From Candidatus Bathyarchaeia archaeon (lineage in GTDB: Archaea; Thermoproteota; Bathyarchaeia; Bathyarchaeales; Bathycorpusculaceae): 64,000 nucleotides of DNA. The stretch covers positions 1,392,284 through 1,456,283 of the forward strand of contig JAVZEV010000001.1 of assembly GCA_038873195.1 (NCBI GenBank), written 5' to 3'. The translations under genes and the position numbers were made by a program. Under the pieces are notes generated by a model, which was not told the origin of the DNA, did not search any database, and saw only the letters and a list, made by a program, of their open reading frames with translations. Of the stretch, positions 9,225 to 17,921 are shown piece after piece (the first letter of the stretch is position 1; the number at the start of each line of letters is the position of its first letter).

Positions 9225-12104
9225 TTGAAAGATTCCCCCAAAAACGCTTTTGAACTTCTTGTCAAGCCCGTTCGAAGGCTTGTTGAGCAGAGAGGATTCT
9301 CTAAACCCACAGAACCACAAGAAAAAACCATACCAAAAATCCTTGAAGGCAAAAACGTTCTGCTCATCTCGCCAACAGCCACAGGCAAAACAGAAGCCGC
9401 ATTCCTACCAGTCCTAAGCATGCTCCTCCAAGGACAACAAGGAACTCCGGGCATAAAAGTCCTCTACATCACGCCCCTACGCGCATTAAACCGCGACATG
9501 CTTGAAAGACTCGAATGGTGGTGCAACAACCTAGACATAAAACTCGCTGTAAGACATGGCGACACAGAAACAAAAGAACGCACAAGACAACGCATGAGCC
9601 CGCCAGACATCCTAATAACCACTCCAGAAACACTACAAGCAATACTCATCGGCTGGATAATGCGCCAACACCTACAAAACGTAAAATGGGTAATCATCGA
9701 CGAAGTACACGAAATGGCAGACAGCAAACGCGGAAGTCAGCTCGCCCTAGCTCTTGAACGCCTGCGCGCAATGATAGGTAAAGACTTTCAAATCATAGGC
9801 TTATCCGCCACTATCGGCAGCCCAGAAAAAGTTGCACAGTTCCTCGTAGGAAACCACAGACCAGTCGAAATCATCCGCGTCCCAGTCGCAAGAACAATGC
9901 ACCTAAAAACCGTTTATCCCAAACCAGAAGAAGACGACGCTAAACTCGCAGACCAACTTTACACGCATCCAGAAGTCGCCGCTCGCTTGCGCATAATCCG
10001 CGACTACATAAGCAAACACAAATCCATACTCCTATTCACAAACACACGCGCAATATCCGAAGTCCTAGCAAGCAGATTCAAAGTCTGGGACATCGACTAT
10101 CCAGTATCCATACACCACGGCTCACTAGCAAAACCATCACGCATAGCCGCAGAAAGAGGACTAAAAAACGGCGAACTAAAAGGCTTAGTATGCACAAGCA
10201 GTCTAGAACTAGGCATAGACGTCGGCAGAATAGACCTCGTCATACAATACATGAGCCCAAGACAAGTAACCCGCCTAATCCAACGCGTCGGCAGAAGCGG
10301 ACACAGAATAGGCAAAATAGCCCAAGGAATAATCGTCGCAATGGACTCCGACGATACACTAGAAGCTTTAGCCATAGCAAAAAAAGCTCTAAAAGAAGAC
10401 TTAGAACCCGTTGACATTCCACCCAAACCCTACGATGTCCTAGCACACCAAATCGCGGGCTTGCTACTTAAAAACCGCAGATTAGAATTCAACGAAATCC
10501 TAGAAATGTTCAAAAACGCCTATCCATACGAAAACCTAACAATAGAAGACATAGAAAAAATCCTACGCTACATGCACCAACGCTTCCCACGCTTAGCATG
10601 GGTTTCCTTCGAAGACAAAGTCGTCCTAAAACCACGCAGAACAAAAGCACTCTTCGAATACTACTTTGAAAACCTATCAATGATACCCGAAGAAAAACAG
10701 TTCCTCGTAGTAGACGAATCAAGCGACGCAGCGATAGGCGTATTAGACGAAGCCTTCATGGCAGAATACGGCAAACCAGGAACAAAATTCATAATCCGCG
10801 GAACACCATGGCGAATCCAACACGTCTCTGAAGAAAAGGTTCACGTAAAACCAGTCGACGACCCAACAGGCGCAATACCAAGCTGGATAGGAGAAGAAAT
10901 CCCCGTCCCATTCGAAGTCGCACAAGAAGTAGGCAAAATCCGCAGCTTTGTCGAAGAACAACTGCAGAAAGGCGCATCCTCAGACGAAATTGCCACTAAA
11001 CTAAGCGAAGAATACCCAGCAGACAAAGACACGATACTCCGCGCAATAACAGAAACAATAGAACAAGTCTCAGCAAGATTTCCAGTGCCCACACAAAATC
11101 GAATAACCATCGAAGACTGGAAAGAATTCGTAATAATCCACGCCAACTTCGGTTCACTTACGAACAGAGCCCTCGCACAGCTACTCGGTCAACTACTCTC
11201 CGAAAAAATCGGCTCTGGCATCGTAGTCCAACACGACCCCTACCGCATATTCATCCAAACCATGGGCGCCACAAACGCAGACCAAACAATCGAACTACTC
11301 AACGAAATCCGCACCATGCCAGACCAAACAATAAGAGGCACACTAACACGCGCAGCCGTAAAAACCGGACTCTTCAAACGCAGAATGATTCACGTTGCAA
11401 GACGCTTCGGCGCACTCAAAAAATGGGCAGACTTCAGCAGCGTAAGTCCACAACGTCTAATAAAAAGCTTCGAAGAAACACCAATCTACGAAGAAGCCCT
11501 AAAAGAAGTGTTCACAAAAGACTTAGACTTGGAAAAACTACTCTTTGTTTTAAGAAAAATCCGAGAAGGCGAAATCCAACTGCAGAAAGTAGAAACAGGC
11601 GGAAACGCAACGCCAATAGCGCGTGTCGGCATCGAACGTGTAAGCATGAAAACCGACTTGATTCCACCAGAAAGAATGCGCGCTGTCCTCATCGAATCCA
11701 CCAAAGCGCGATTACTAAACGAAACATGCAATTACATCTGCACAAACTGCTGGAACTACATGGAAATGATACGCGCTAAAGACTTGCCAGACAAGCCCAA
11801 ATGTCCAAGATGCGGCTCAACAGCCATAGGCTTACTAAAAGTAGAAGAAGAAAAGGCTATGCCACTCATCGAAAAGAAAGGCGAAAAACTAGCGAAAAGC
11901 GAGGAAAAACTGCACAAACAAGCAACGCAAACAGCACAGTTAATAACCAAATATGGAAAAGCTGCAGCTGTAGCCTTATGTGCTCGAAAGGTTCAGCCTT
12001 CCGATGTTAAAGAAGTTCTCGAAGAAGAACCTAAACTCAACGACAGATTCTACGAACTCGTTCTTGAAGCAGAACGCAAAGCCCTAAGCAAAAGATTCTG
12101 GTAA
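9225..12104 (+). CDS. lhr: Lhr-type ATP-dependent DNA/RNA helicase
   Basis: 959 residues from a TTG at 9225, with GAGG about 11 nt upstream. Superfamily 2 motifs are clear: motif I SPTATGKT (Lys55), motif II DEVH (159-162), motif III LSAT, and motif VI QRVGRSGHR. The Lhr-specific winged-helix and beta-barrel region follows, and a C-terminal zinc ribbon CNYICTNCW...CPRCGS lies near residues 828-860. Lhr unwinds RNA:DNA hybrids and branched DNA in repair. Length fits archaeal Lhr (about 850-950 aa) rather than the 1500-aa bacterial form. Codon choice is strikingly A- or C-ending compared with tldD/tldE. The gene stands alone with its own TATA-like sequence near 9149-9160. Confidence 0.93.
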   Translation: MKDSPKNAFELLVKPVRRLVEQRGFSKPTEPQEKTIPKILEGKNVLLISPTATGKTEAAFLPVLSMLLQGQQGTPGIKVLYITPLRALNRDMLERLEWWCNNLDIKLAVRHGDTETKERTRQRMSPPDILITTPETLQAILIGWIMRQHLQNVKWVIIDEVHEMADSKRGSQLALALERLRAMIGKDFQIIGLSATIGSPEKVAQFLVGNHRPVEIIRVPVARTMHLKTVYPKPEEDDAKLADQLYTHPEVAARLRIIRDYISKHKSILLFTNTRAISEVLASRFKVWDIDYPVSIHHGSLAKPSRIAAERGLKNGELKGLVCTSSLELGIDVGRIDLVIQYMSPRQVTRLIQRVGRSGHRIGKIAQGIIVAMDSDDTLEALAIAKKALKEDLEPVDIPPKPYDVLAHQIAGLLLKNRRLEFNEILEMFKNAYPYENLTIEDIEKILRYMHQRFPRLAWVSFEDKVVLKPRRTKALFEYYFENLSMIPEEKQFLVVDESSDAAIGVLDEAFMAEYGKPGTKFIIRGTPWRIQHVSEEKVHVKPVDDPTGAIPSWIGEEIPVPFEVAQEVGKIRSFVEEQLQKGASSDEIATKLSEEYPADKDTILRAITETIEQVSARFPVPTQNRITIEDWKEFVIIHANFGSLTNRALAQLLGQLLSEKIGSGIVVQHDPYRIFIQTMGATNADQTIELLNEIRTMPDQTIRGTLTRAAVKTGLFKRRMIHVARRFGALKKWADFSSVSPQRLIKSFEETPIYEEALKEVFTKDLDLEKLLFVLRKIREGEIQLQKVETGGNATPIARVGIERVSMKTDLIPPERMRAVLIESTKARLLNETCNYICTNCWNYMEMIRAKDLPDKPKCPRCGSTAIGLLKVEEEKAMPLIEKKGEKLAKSEEKLHKQATQTAQLITKYGKAAAVALCARKVQPSDVKEVLEEEPKLNDRFYELVLEAERKALSKRFW

Positions 12105-12192
12105 CACTTTAAGACATACAACAACTTTTAAATGAAGGCTTATCCTATTTTGCCTAAGCACCATCTGCTTGCTAATTAGGGAGATTAAAAGT

Positions 12193-12519
12193 TTGGAAAT
12201 AAGCCGAAAAAAACTCCGCGAAGAAGTTCTTGAAAGAATAAAGTACGTTAAAACTTGTGTTCTAGCCAGAGAATTATGCCTTCTGGTTCGCACAAACAGA
12301 GCCGTATTGGAACCCAAAGACGTGCGTGACATCTGCTCTTACATATCTAGCTTATGCAAAGAAGAAGGATGCGAAGAACAAAGCGAACTATGCCGCAAAG
12401 CAGCTGAAGCGGTTAATTCCAAAGACGAAGCAAAATACCTTGAACTATGCGCGCAAAGCTGCATGAAATGCGGAGAAGCCAGAAGACCGCAACCCAAAAA
12501 AGCCACATACGTCGCTTAA
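12193..12519 (+). CDS. Small helical cysteine-rich protein, Csp/DUF326-like
   Basis: 108 residues from the TTG at 12193, chosen because AGGGAG lies about 9 nt upstream; an in-frame TTG at 12169 would add 8 residues. The protein is all-helical in appearance and has regularly spaced cysteines (CVLARELC, ICSYISSLCKEEGC, LCRKAAEA, LCAQSCMKCGE). The final motif and the one-cysteine-per-turn pattern recall four-helix-bundle copper-storage proteins (Csp, DUF326), but the characteristic density of Cys and His is lower, so metal storage is a guess. There is no membrane segment. It sits between Lhr and a methyltransferase without overlap. Confidence 0.6.
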   Translation: MEISRKKLREEVLERIKYVKTCVLARELCLLVRTNRAVLEPKDVRDICSYISSLCKEEGCEEQSELCRKAAEAVNSKDEAKYLELCAQSCMKCGEARRPQPKKATYVA

Positions 12520-12533
12520 ACAGCGCAAAAGCC

Positions 12534-12540
12534 TTTAAAA
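12534..12540 (+). promoter_or_regulatory. TATA-like box before the methyltransferase/thioesterase pair
   Basis: TTTAAAA preceded by purine-rich AAAGCC (a BRE-like context) lies 52 bp upstream of the proposed translation start at 12586, leaving room for a short leader that contains the GGAGG Shine-Dalgarno at 12573-12577. Confidence 0.4.
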
Positions 12541-12585
12541 TTACAAAACATAGGTTACAATTGAGTTTAAACGGAGGCAAATGAA

Positions 12586-13062
12586 CTGTTCATCGCACCA
12601 TACGTTCCAAGTCCGCCACAAGTAATACGCCAAATGCTCATTCTCGCCGAACTAAAACCCGGCGAAATATTCTTCGATTTAGGCGCAGGAGACGGCAGAA
12701 CAGTCATTATGGCTGCGAAGGACTTTGGAGCAAGGGCTGTCGGTGTTGAGTTGCGAGAAGACCTTGTTAAGAAAGCGCTTAGCTCCATTTACGAACAAGG
12801 ACTGCAAGATAGAGTAACAATAGTAAACGGTGACATGTTTAACGTAGACCTAACCTCGGCGGACGTTGTCTTTCTCTACTTAACAACAAGCGCCAATGAA
12901 AAGGTTAAGCCGAAACTCGAAGCTGAACTCAAAAAGGGAGTTCGCGTGGTTTCTCACGATTACGAAATCGTTGGTTGGAAACCCATTAAGGTTTTGAATT
13001 TCTGTGAAAACCAAACATTAGGGTATCCTTCGCACACTATCTATTTGTATAAGAAAGTTTAA
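12586..13062 (+). CDS. SAM-dependent methyltransferase, possible CTG start
   Basis: A class I methyltransferase with motif I FFDLGAGDGRTVIMAA and the acidic end of strand 2 (GVELRED). The conserved N-terminal FIAPYVPSPPQVIRQML precedes the first ATG (12634), so translation must begin earlier. In this frame only CTG at 12586 is suitably placed, 8 nt after a strong GGAGG; an upstream TAA blocks anything further. The alternative is a one-base deletion after the ATG at 12581, since adding one A would give M-K-L-F-I in frame. The substrate is unknown; related archaeal proteins are small-molecule or protein methylases. The stop overlaps the next start (TAATG). Confidence 0.75.
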   Translation: MFIAPYVPSPPQVIRQMLILAELKPGEIFFDLGAGDGRTVIMAAKDFGARAVGVELREDLVKKALSSIYEQGLQDRVTIVNGDMFNVDLTSADVVFLYLTTSANEKVKPKLEAELKKGVRVVSHDYEIVGWKPIKVLNFCENQTLGYPSHTIYLYKKV

Positions 13063-13502
13063 TGTTGCCTTCTTTAGTGATAGACATGCCGCGTACCACT
13101 TTTAAAACTTCTTTTAGAGTCACATGGGCAGACACGGACGCTGCTCAAGTCGTGCACTATTCAAACTATTTCAGATTCTTCGAAAGAGCAGAAGAAGAAT
13201 TTTACAGACATTTAGGCTTCAGCTTCACCGACATTAACAAAATGGGAATTTGGCTTCCAAGAGTTGAATCTTTCTGCCAATTTAAAAAACCAGCAAGATT
13301 CGGCGACCTAATCGAAGTGGAATTGACAATTGAGGAGTTAAAGGAAAAATCCATAAAATACGAGTTTAAAATTTTCAACAAGGAATCAGCGATTTTGTTG
13401 GCTAAGGGATACGTAGTGATTGTAGCAGCCGATAAGCATATGGAAAAGGCCGTGCAAATTCCAAAAGAAATCATTGAAAAACTGAAGCCTTTCTGCAAAT
13501 AA
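13062..13502 (+). CDS. Acyl-CoA thioesterase, 4HBT (YbgC/hotdog) family
   Basis: 146 residues from an ATG that overlaps the previous stop by one base; an internal ATG at 13086 would give a more typical N-terminus (MPRTTFKTSFRV). The hotdog-fold signature WADTDAAQVVHYSNYFRFFE contains the catalytic Asp and the HYSNY motif of 4-hydroxybenzoyl-CoA thioesterase-like enzymes. These hydrolyse acyl-CoA thioesters in the cytoplasm, and chain-length preference cannot be predicted. Coupling to the methyltransferase suggests one transcript, but no shared pathway is evident. Confidence 0.88.
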   Translation: MLPSLVIDMPRTTFKTSFRVTWADTDAAQVVHYSNYFRFFERAEEEFYRHLGFSFTDINKMGIWLPRVESFCQFKKPARFGDLIEVELTIEELKEKSIKYEFKIFNKESAILLAKGYVVIVAADKHMEKAVQIPKEIIEKLKPFCK

Positions 13503-13545
13503 ATTTTTAAGAAAAAGTTTTCCTAGAATTTTTAGCGAAACAGAA

Positions 13546-14067
13546 ATGTTGTTTGTTCCATGGCAGTACCTAGCTGATTGGAAATGCAACTCTTGCGGAA
13601 TCTGTTGCAGAGCTTATAGTGTAGTTCTGAAATTTCCTGAATGGCTGAGAATAGTAAAGAATTATGGTGTCGAAGCGACAGTTTCAGGCTTGGATAAGTT
13701 GTTTCTTAAAAGGAAAAGTGACGGTTCTTGCATTTTTCTATACAATCTATCTGGCATTTACTTATGCGGTTTGCAACACATGAAACCTAAAGCATGCAAG
13801 CTTTGGCCTTTTAAAATTCTTGGCAAACCACAGTATGGATATGCAAACGATGCGGTTTATAGTTATGGTGAACATCAACTTTTTGTATATGCTGATTCTA
13901 CGTGTAGTGGCTTGAGATATGGAAGACCAACAGTAGAGTTTTCTGAGCATACATTAAAAGAGTTTGTAGAAATCGCATTGGGAACACGCAACAACCAGTT
14001 AAAGACTACTGTAGACTTAAGTTTTGTAAGAACCAGTTTTCATCCTAAACAATTCAGGTTATTCTAA
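13546..14067 (+). CDS. YkgJ family cysteine-cluster protein
   Basis: 173 residues. The N-terminal motif CNSCGICCRAY (CxxCxxCC), a central YLCGLQHMKPKACKLWPFKI segment and a late cysteine (STCSGLRYGRP) are the hallmark of the YkgJ family, predicted to bind zinc or an iron-sulfur cluster. The biochemical role of YkgJ proteins is not firmly known; some are linked to flagellin lysine methylation or to metal handling. The gene follows the thioesterase by 43 bp on the same strand and converges with a response regulator. Its codon usage is less A/C-ending than that of Lhr. Confidence 0.82.
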   Translation: MLFVPWQYLADWKCNSCGICCRAYSVVLKFPEWLRIVKNYGVEATVSGLDKLFLKRKSDGSCIFLYNLSGIYLCGLQHMKPKACKLWPFKILGKPQYGYANDAVYSYGEHQLFVYADSTCSGLRYGRPTVEFSEHTLKEFVEIALGTRNNQLKTTVDLSFVRTSFHPKQFRLF

Positions 14068-14124
14068 AGAAGATTTAATTATTCACATATTTAGAAACGA
14101 AAAATAAAAGAGGCTTTTTCAATG

Positions 14125-14592
14125 CTACTTTTTGCTTGCTGCCGGTTTTTCTTCTTCTAATTCTCTTACTCGTGTTTCAATGAACTCTTTGACTTTTTCT
14201 TGACTGTACTCTTTTTCTTCTTGCTGTTTTTGCAACTGTTCCCTAATGACTGCTATGACCTTTTTTACCTCAAAGGGCTTCACTATATAAGCATGTGCAC
14301 CTTTGTTTAGGGCTTCGACAGCGTTTTGCAAGGATGGGTAACCCGTAACCATTATCTTGCGCATTTTCGGCGTTGTGTCTTTTAGTTTTGTTAAAAGTTC
14401 TGTTCCTTCCATGTCTGGTAGTCTTATGTCTATTAGAGCTAAATTGTAGAATCTCTCATTTGACTTCTTAATTGCTGTCTTTCCGTTTTCCGCCGTGTCT
14501 ACCGCGAATCCTTCATCTTCTAGAATTGTTGCTAAGACTTTTCTGATTCCTTCATCGTCGTCAACGACAAGGATTCTGGCACGTTTATCCAT
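14125..14592 (-). CDS. Response regulator, stand-alone receiver domain
   Basis: 155 residues. Receiver residues are all present: Asp11-Asp12-Asp13, phosphoacceptor Asp55 in LALIDIRLPD, Thr83 (MVTGYP) and Lys105 (YIVKPFE). After residue about 118 comes a charged coiled-coil tail (QLQKQQEEKEYSQEKVKEF) and no DNA-binding domain, so output is probably through protein contact. It lies directly downstream of, and overlaps by 61 bp, the multi-PAS histidine kinase, which is the obvious phosphodonor. This type of single-receiver partner is common in archaeal two-component systems. Confidence 0.9.
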   Translation of the reverse strand: MDKRARILVVDDDEGIRKVLATILEDEGFAVDTAENGKTAIKKSNERFYNLALIDIRLPDMEGTELLTKLKDTTPKMRKIMVTGYPSLQNAVEALNKGAHAYIVKPFEVKKVIAVIREQLQKQQEEKEYSQEKVKEFIETRVRELEEEKPAASKK

Positions 14593-16949
14593 GTTTTTTC
14601 ACCTTCTTCTTTTATTTTTGGTTCTCTAGGAAGTGTAAGTGTGAAAGTTGTTCCTTCGCCAACTACACTTTCAACTGAAATTTTTCCGCCGTGTGCTTCA
14701 ACAATTTGTTTGCATATTGGTAAGCCTAATCCCATTCCCTTGGCTTTCGTTGTAAAAAACGGTACGAAGATTTTCTCCATTGTTTCTTTTGTCATTCCTA
14801 TTCCAGTGTCTTTGAAAATGAATTCTACGTTGCCATCTGTTTTGTGGCTTGCTATTGTGAGTTTGCCACCATTGGGCATGGCGTCAATCGCATTAGTGAT
14901 TAAATTGTGAAATACTCTGGTCATTTTCTCTATGTCAATCTTTACTTTGGGTTCTGGTTCTGTTTGGTTTATTATCTGAATGTTTTCTGGCGCCTTAATT
15001 AGACGCAGAGTTTCTGTCATGATAGTTTTTGGGTTTGTTTCCGTTAATTCCAAGTGCACTTCTCTCGAGTATTCCAATAGGTCAGTTATGATTTTATTCG
15101 CATATTCTATGTCAGCTTCGATTAACTCAAGCATTTCTCTTGTTTTTGCATCCATTTGGGAGCTTAATTTCGTTTTCAAGTAATATGTAGCGCCTTTTAT
15201 TCCTGTTAACGGATTACGCAAGTCATGACCAACCATGGCTGCTACTTCTCCGATGGCGGCAAGCCTTTCAGATTTTATTAGTTTCTCATGAGCTTCTTTC
15301 AATTGTCTAGTTCTTTGTTCAACAAGTGTTTCAAGTTGTTGAGAGTACTCTTCCAGTTTCTTCTGCATTTGCTTTCTTTCTGTAATATCTCTAGCTATGC
15401 CCAAAATTTCGATTCTCTGTCCAATTTTTACTGGAATAGTTGAGATTTCAACAAAAACTCTGCTTCCATCTTTTCTTATGAGCTCAAACTCGTCTGGTCC
15501 AGTTCTTTGTCCACATAGATTCTTTTGTATAGCTTCGATAGCTTTTGACACGTATTGTTCTGGAAGAAGACCAGCCTCCAATATACTCTTTCCAATCAAT
15601 TCTTCTTTCTTGTAACCTGTCAAAATTTCTGCTTGTTTGTTTCCTTCCAAAATCTTTCCATTAAGGTCATTAATGTAAATTGCATCAGGTGCATATTCTA
15701 TCAATGAACTCAGCCTTTCTTCAGATTCTCGTAATTTTTCCTCCATTTTTTTGCGTTCTGTAATGTCTCTGAAAGCCGCTTGGAAACCTGTTATCTTACC
15801 GTTCATGATTACGGGAGCAACGTTAATCTCTACAATAGCTGTGGTTCCGTCTATTCTAGGAAGCCCCAGCTGCAAGCCTTCAAAACTTTTGCCTTGCATT
15901 AAATCTGCGAATAATTGTGATGCAGTGGAAAGCGAGTCTGAAGGGAAATATTCTAAAAAAGACTTGCCAATAACTTCGCTTTGTGGATAACCCAAAACTT
16001 TTCCTACAGAAGGAGAAGCATACGTGATTTTTCCTTCAAGATCAACAAGGGCTATTGCATCAAAACTTCTTTCCGCCATACCTCTAAATTTTTCCTCAGA
16101 CTCACGTAGTCTCTCTTCCATCAGCTTACGTTCCGTCACATCCATGACAATTGCAAGAGCACCTGCAAAGTTTCCATCTTCATCCCAAAACGGTGACGCG
16201 GATACCTGAACAAAACGTGGTTCACCGTTCTTACAGTACAACTTAATTTCGTATCGGTTTATACTGCCCTTCTTTCTAGCCTCTGTTTCTTTTCTAATTT
16301 TTTCGAAGCCTTCTTCGTCTACGAGTTTACGTAAATTTGTGCCAATAAGCTCCTCTTGCTTGTAACCCAGCATCTCAGCAAACGCTTTATTCACAAAAGA
16401 TAAGTTATCATTTGCATCAGCAATGGTTATTCCTTCCATTGCCGTTTCCAACAGCATTTCCAGTTTTCTGTTAGTTTCCTTCAGTTTTTTCTCCGTTTTC
16501 TTAGGCTCAGTGATGTCTACGATTATTGCTTGAAAACCCACGGTCCTTCCATTAACTGTAAACCGTGAAGGCTTGCTCCAAAGATTGAGAACATTACCAT
16601 CCTTTCTTACTGCCCGAAACTCTAAATGTCCAGGTTTTCTTCGTAATACAATAATGCGCAAAAATAGACGCATTACTTTTCCTCGATCAGCAGAGTGTAT
16701 AAAATTTTTGAATGGTTGATTTAGCAACTCGGAAACGGAATAACCCAGCAAATCAGCCAAGGCTTTATTTACATATTTCAATCTTCCCTTCAAATCTGAA
16801 ATGGCGATGCCTACAAATGCATTTTCGACCAGACTGCGAAATGCTTGTTCACATTTGAAGAGAATTCTATCTGAATTTTCATCTTTTGCACCATCATACT
16901 GCGCAGCCATGAGGTTAGCTTCCATAGTAAATGCTATTCTTTCATTCAA
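14532..16949 (-). CDS. Multi-PAS sensor histidine kinase
   Basis: 805 residues from a TTG at 16949 (an ATG at 16925 is the alternative). Four PAS modules occupy roughly residues 28-530 (starting FRSLVENAF, LEMLLETAMEG, FRGMAERSFD, LSSLIEYAPD), each closing with a D-I/V-T-E-(P/R)-K PAC motif. A short coiled coil leads to the H-box VGHDLRNPL with His575, then N-box NLITNAIDAM, G1 DTGIGM and G2 GMGLGLPICK. No membrane segments appear, so it is probably a soluble sensor; the ligand (redox, light or small molecule) is not predictable. It has a C-terminal extension of about 30 residues that overlaps the receiver gene. Confidence 0.92.
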   Translation of the reverse strand: MNERIAFTMEANLMAAQYDGAKDENSDRILFKCEQAFRSLVENAFVGIAISDLKGRLKYVNKALADLLGYSVSELLNQPFKNFIHSADRGKVMRLFLRIIVLRRKPGHLEFRAVRKDGNVLNLWSKPSRFTVNGRTVGFQAIIVDITEPKKTEKKLKETNRKLEMLLETAMEGITIADANDNLSFVNKAFAEMLGYKQEELIGTNLRKLVDEEGFEKIRKETEARKKGSINRYEIKLYCKNGEPRFVQVSASPFWDEDGNFAGALAIVMDVTERKLMEERLRESEEKFRGMAERSFDAIALVDLEGKITYASPSVGKVLGYPQSEVIGKSFLEYFPSDSLSTASQLFADLMQGKSFEGLQLGLPRIDGTTAIVEINVAPVIMNGKITGFQAAFRDITERKKMEEKLRESEERLSSLIEYAPDAIYINDLNGKILEGNKQAEILTGYKKEELIGKSILEAGLLPEQYVSKAIEAIQKNLCGQRTGPDEFELIRKDGSRVFVEISTIPVKIGQRIEILGIARDITERKQMQKKLEEYSQQLETLVEQRTRQLKEAHEKLIKSERLAAIGEVAAMVGHDLRNPLTGIKGATYYLKTKLSSQMDAKTREMLELIEADIEYANKIITDLLEYSREVHLELTETNPKTIMTETLRLIKAPENIQIINQTEPEPKVKIDIEKMTRVFHNLITNAIDAMPNGGKLTIASHKTDGNVEFIFKDTGIGMTKETMEKIFVPFFTTKAKGMGLGLPICKQIVEAHGGKISVESVVGEGTTFTLTLPREPKIKEEGEKTWINVPESLSLTTMKESEKS

Positions 16950-17136
16950 GTTTCTTTGAGTGTTACATTTAACTTGTATGAAAGCGAAGTCTGAATTATT
17001 AGTAATAATGCATAATTGGAATCCAACTCGGACCTCATATGTTTCTCTTGACAGAAACTTTCATTACAAAACAAGTTAAGTTATAAACCAGAAGTTAGAA
17101 GTCTAAATTTCTGCCATACACAAATGGGATTAGTCT

Positions 17137-17919
17137 ATGACAAAACCAAAAATCGGGCTTTCCATGTTATACTGTTTAAGCGAGCCCTTCGAGAAAATGG
17201 CTGAGCATCTTACAAGAACAGAAACAAGCTGCGTGGAAATTGTTGACGACGGATTTCACACACTAAACAAACAACGAATCAAGACACTAAAAGACATTGC
17301 AGACTCGCACAACCTGAAATATTCCGTGCACGCACCCTTCGCAGACATAAACATTGCATCGCCATCCAAACCAATAGTGAGAGCTGTTTGTAAGCGATTG
17401 AAAGAATCAATAGCCTATGCACATGCTTTGGATGCTTACATGTGGGTTTTCCATCCTGGATTAAAAACGGGTATCAGCATGTTCTATCCAGACCTGGACT
17501 GGCATCAAAACACTAAAACAGTACGTTTGCTTTTCAAATCTGCAAACGATTACGGCGTGAAGATAGCCGTAGAAAACGTGCCAGAACCATATCCCTTCCT
17601 AATGAAAAATGTGGAGCAATTTACCAAGTTTTATGAAGAAATCAACGAAGACATAGGCTTAGTCTTAGATGTTGGACACGCAAACATTAATGGTCAAATA
17701 GAACGTTTCATGGAGACTTTTGCAAGCAGAATTGTGCATGTTCACGCGCATGATAATGATGGAAAAAGCGACCAACACTTAGGCATCGGCTATGGAACTG
17801 TAGACTGGGAGAACTTTGCAAAAACGCTGAGAAAAATATCTTATGACAAAGTTGTTGTAATCGAATCTGTTATGCATGTTAATGAAAGTGTGCAAAAAAT
17901 GAAACAGTTACTTACATGA
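17137..17919 (+). CDS. Sugar phosphate isomerase/epimerase-like TIM-barrel protein
   Basis: 260 residues with the xylose-isomerase-like (AP endonuclease 2) barrel: KIGLSMLYCLSEP start, EIVDDGFHTL, YSVHAPFADINIASP, a VFHPG strand, KIAVENVPEPY (metal-ligand Glu), LVLDVGHANING (Asp/His ligands) and HVHAHDNDG. These residues bind a divalent metal in sugar isomerases, epimerases and endonuclease IV relatives. Without context the substrate is open; archaeal members are usually annotated only to superfamily. The gene faces RNase Z convergently with 2 bp between stops, and its start is divergent from the histidine kinase. Confidence 0.83.
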   Translation: MTKPKIGLSMLYCLSEPFEKMAEHLTRTETSCVEIVDDGFHTLNKQRIKTLKDIADSHNLKYSVHAPFADINIASPSKPIVRAVCKRLKESIAYAHALDAYMWVFHPGLKTGISMFYPDLDWHQNTKTVRLLFKSANDYGVKIAVENVPEPYPFLMKNVEQFTKFYEEINEDIGLVLDVGHANINGQIERFMETFASRIVHVHAHDNDGKSDQHLGIGYGTVDWENFAKTLRKISYDKVVVIESVMHVNESVQKMKQLLT

Positions 17920-17921
17920 CT

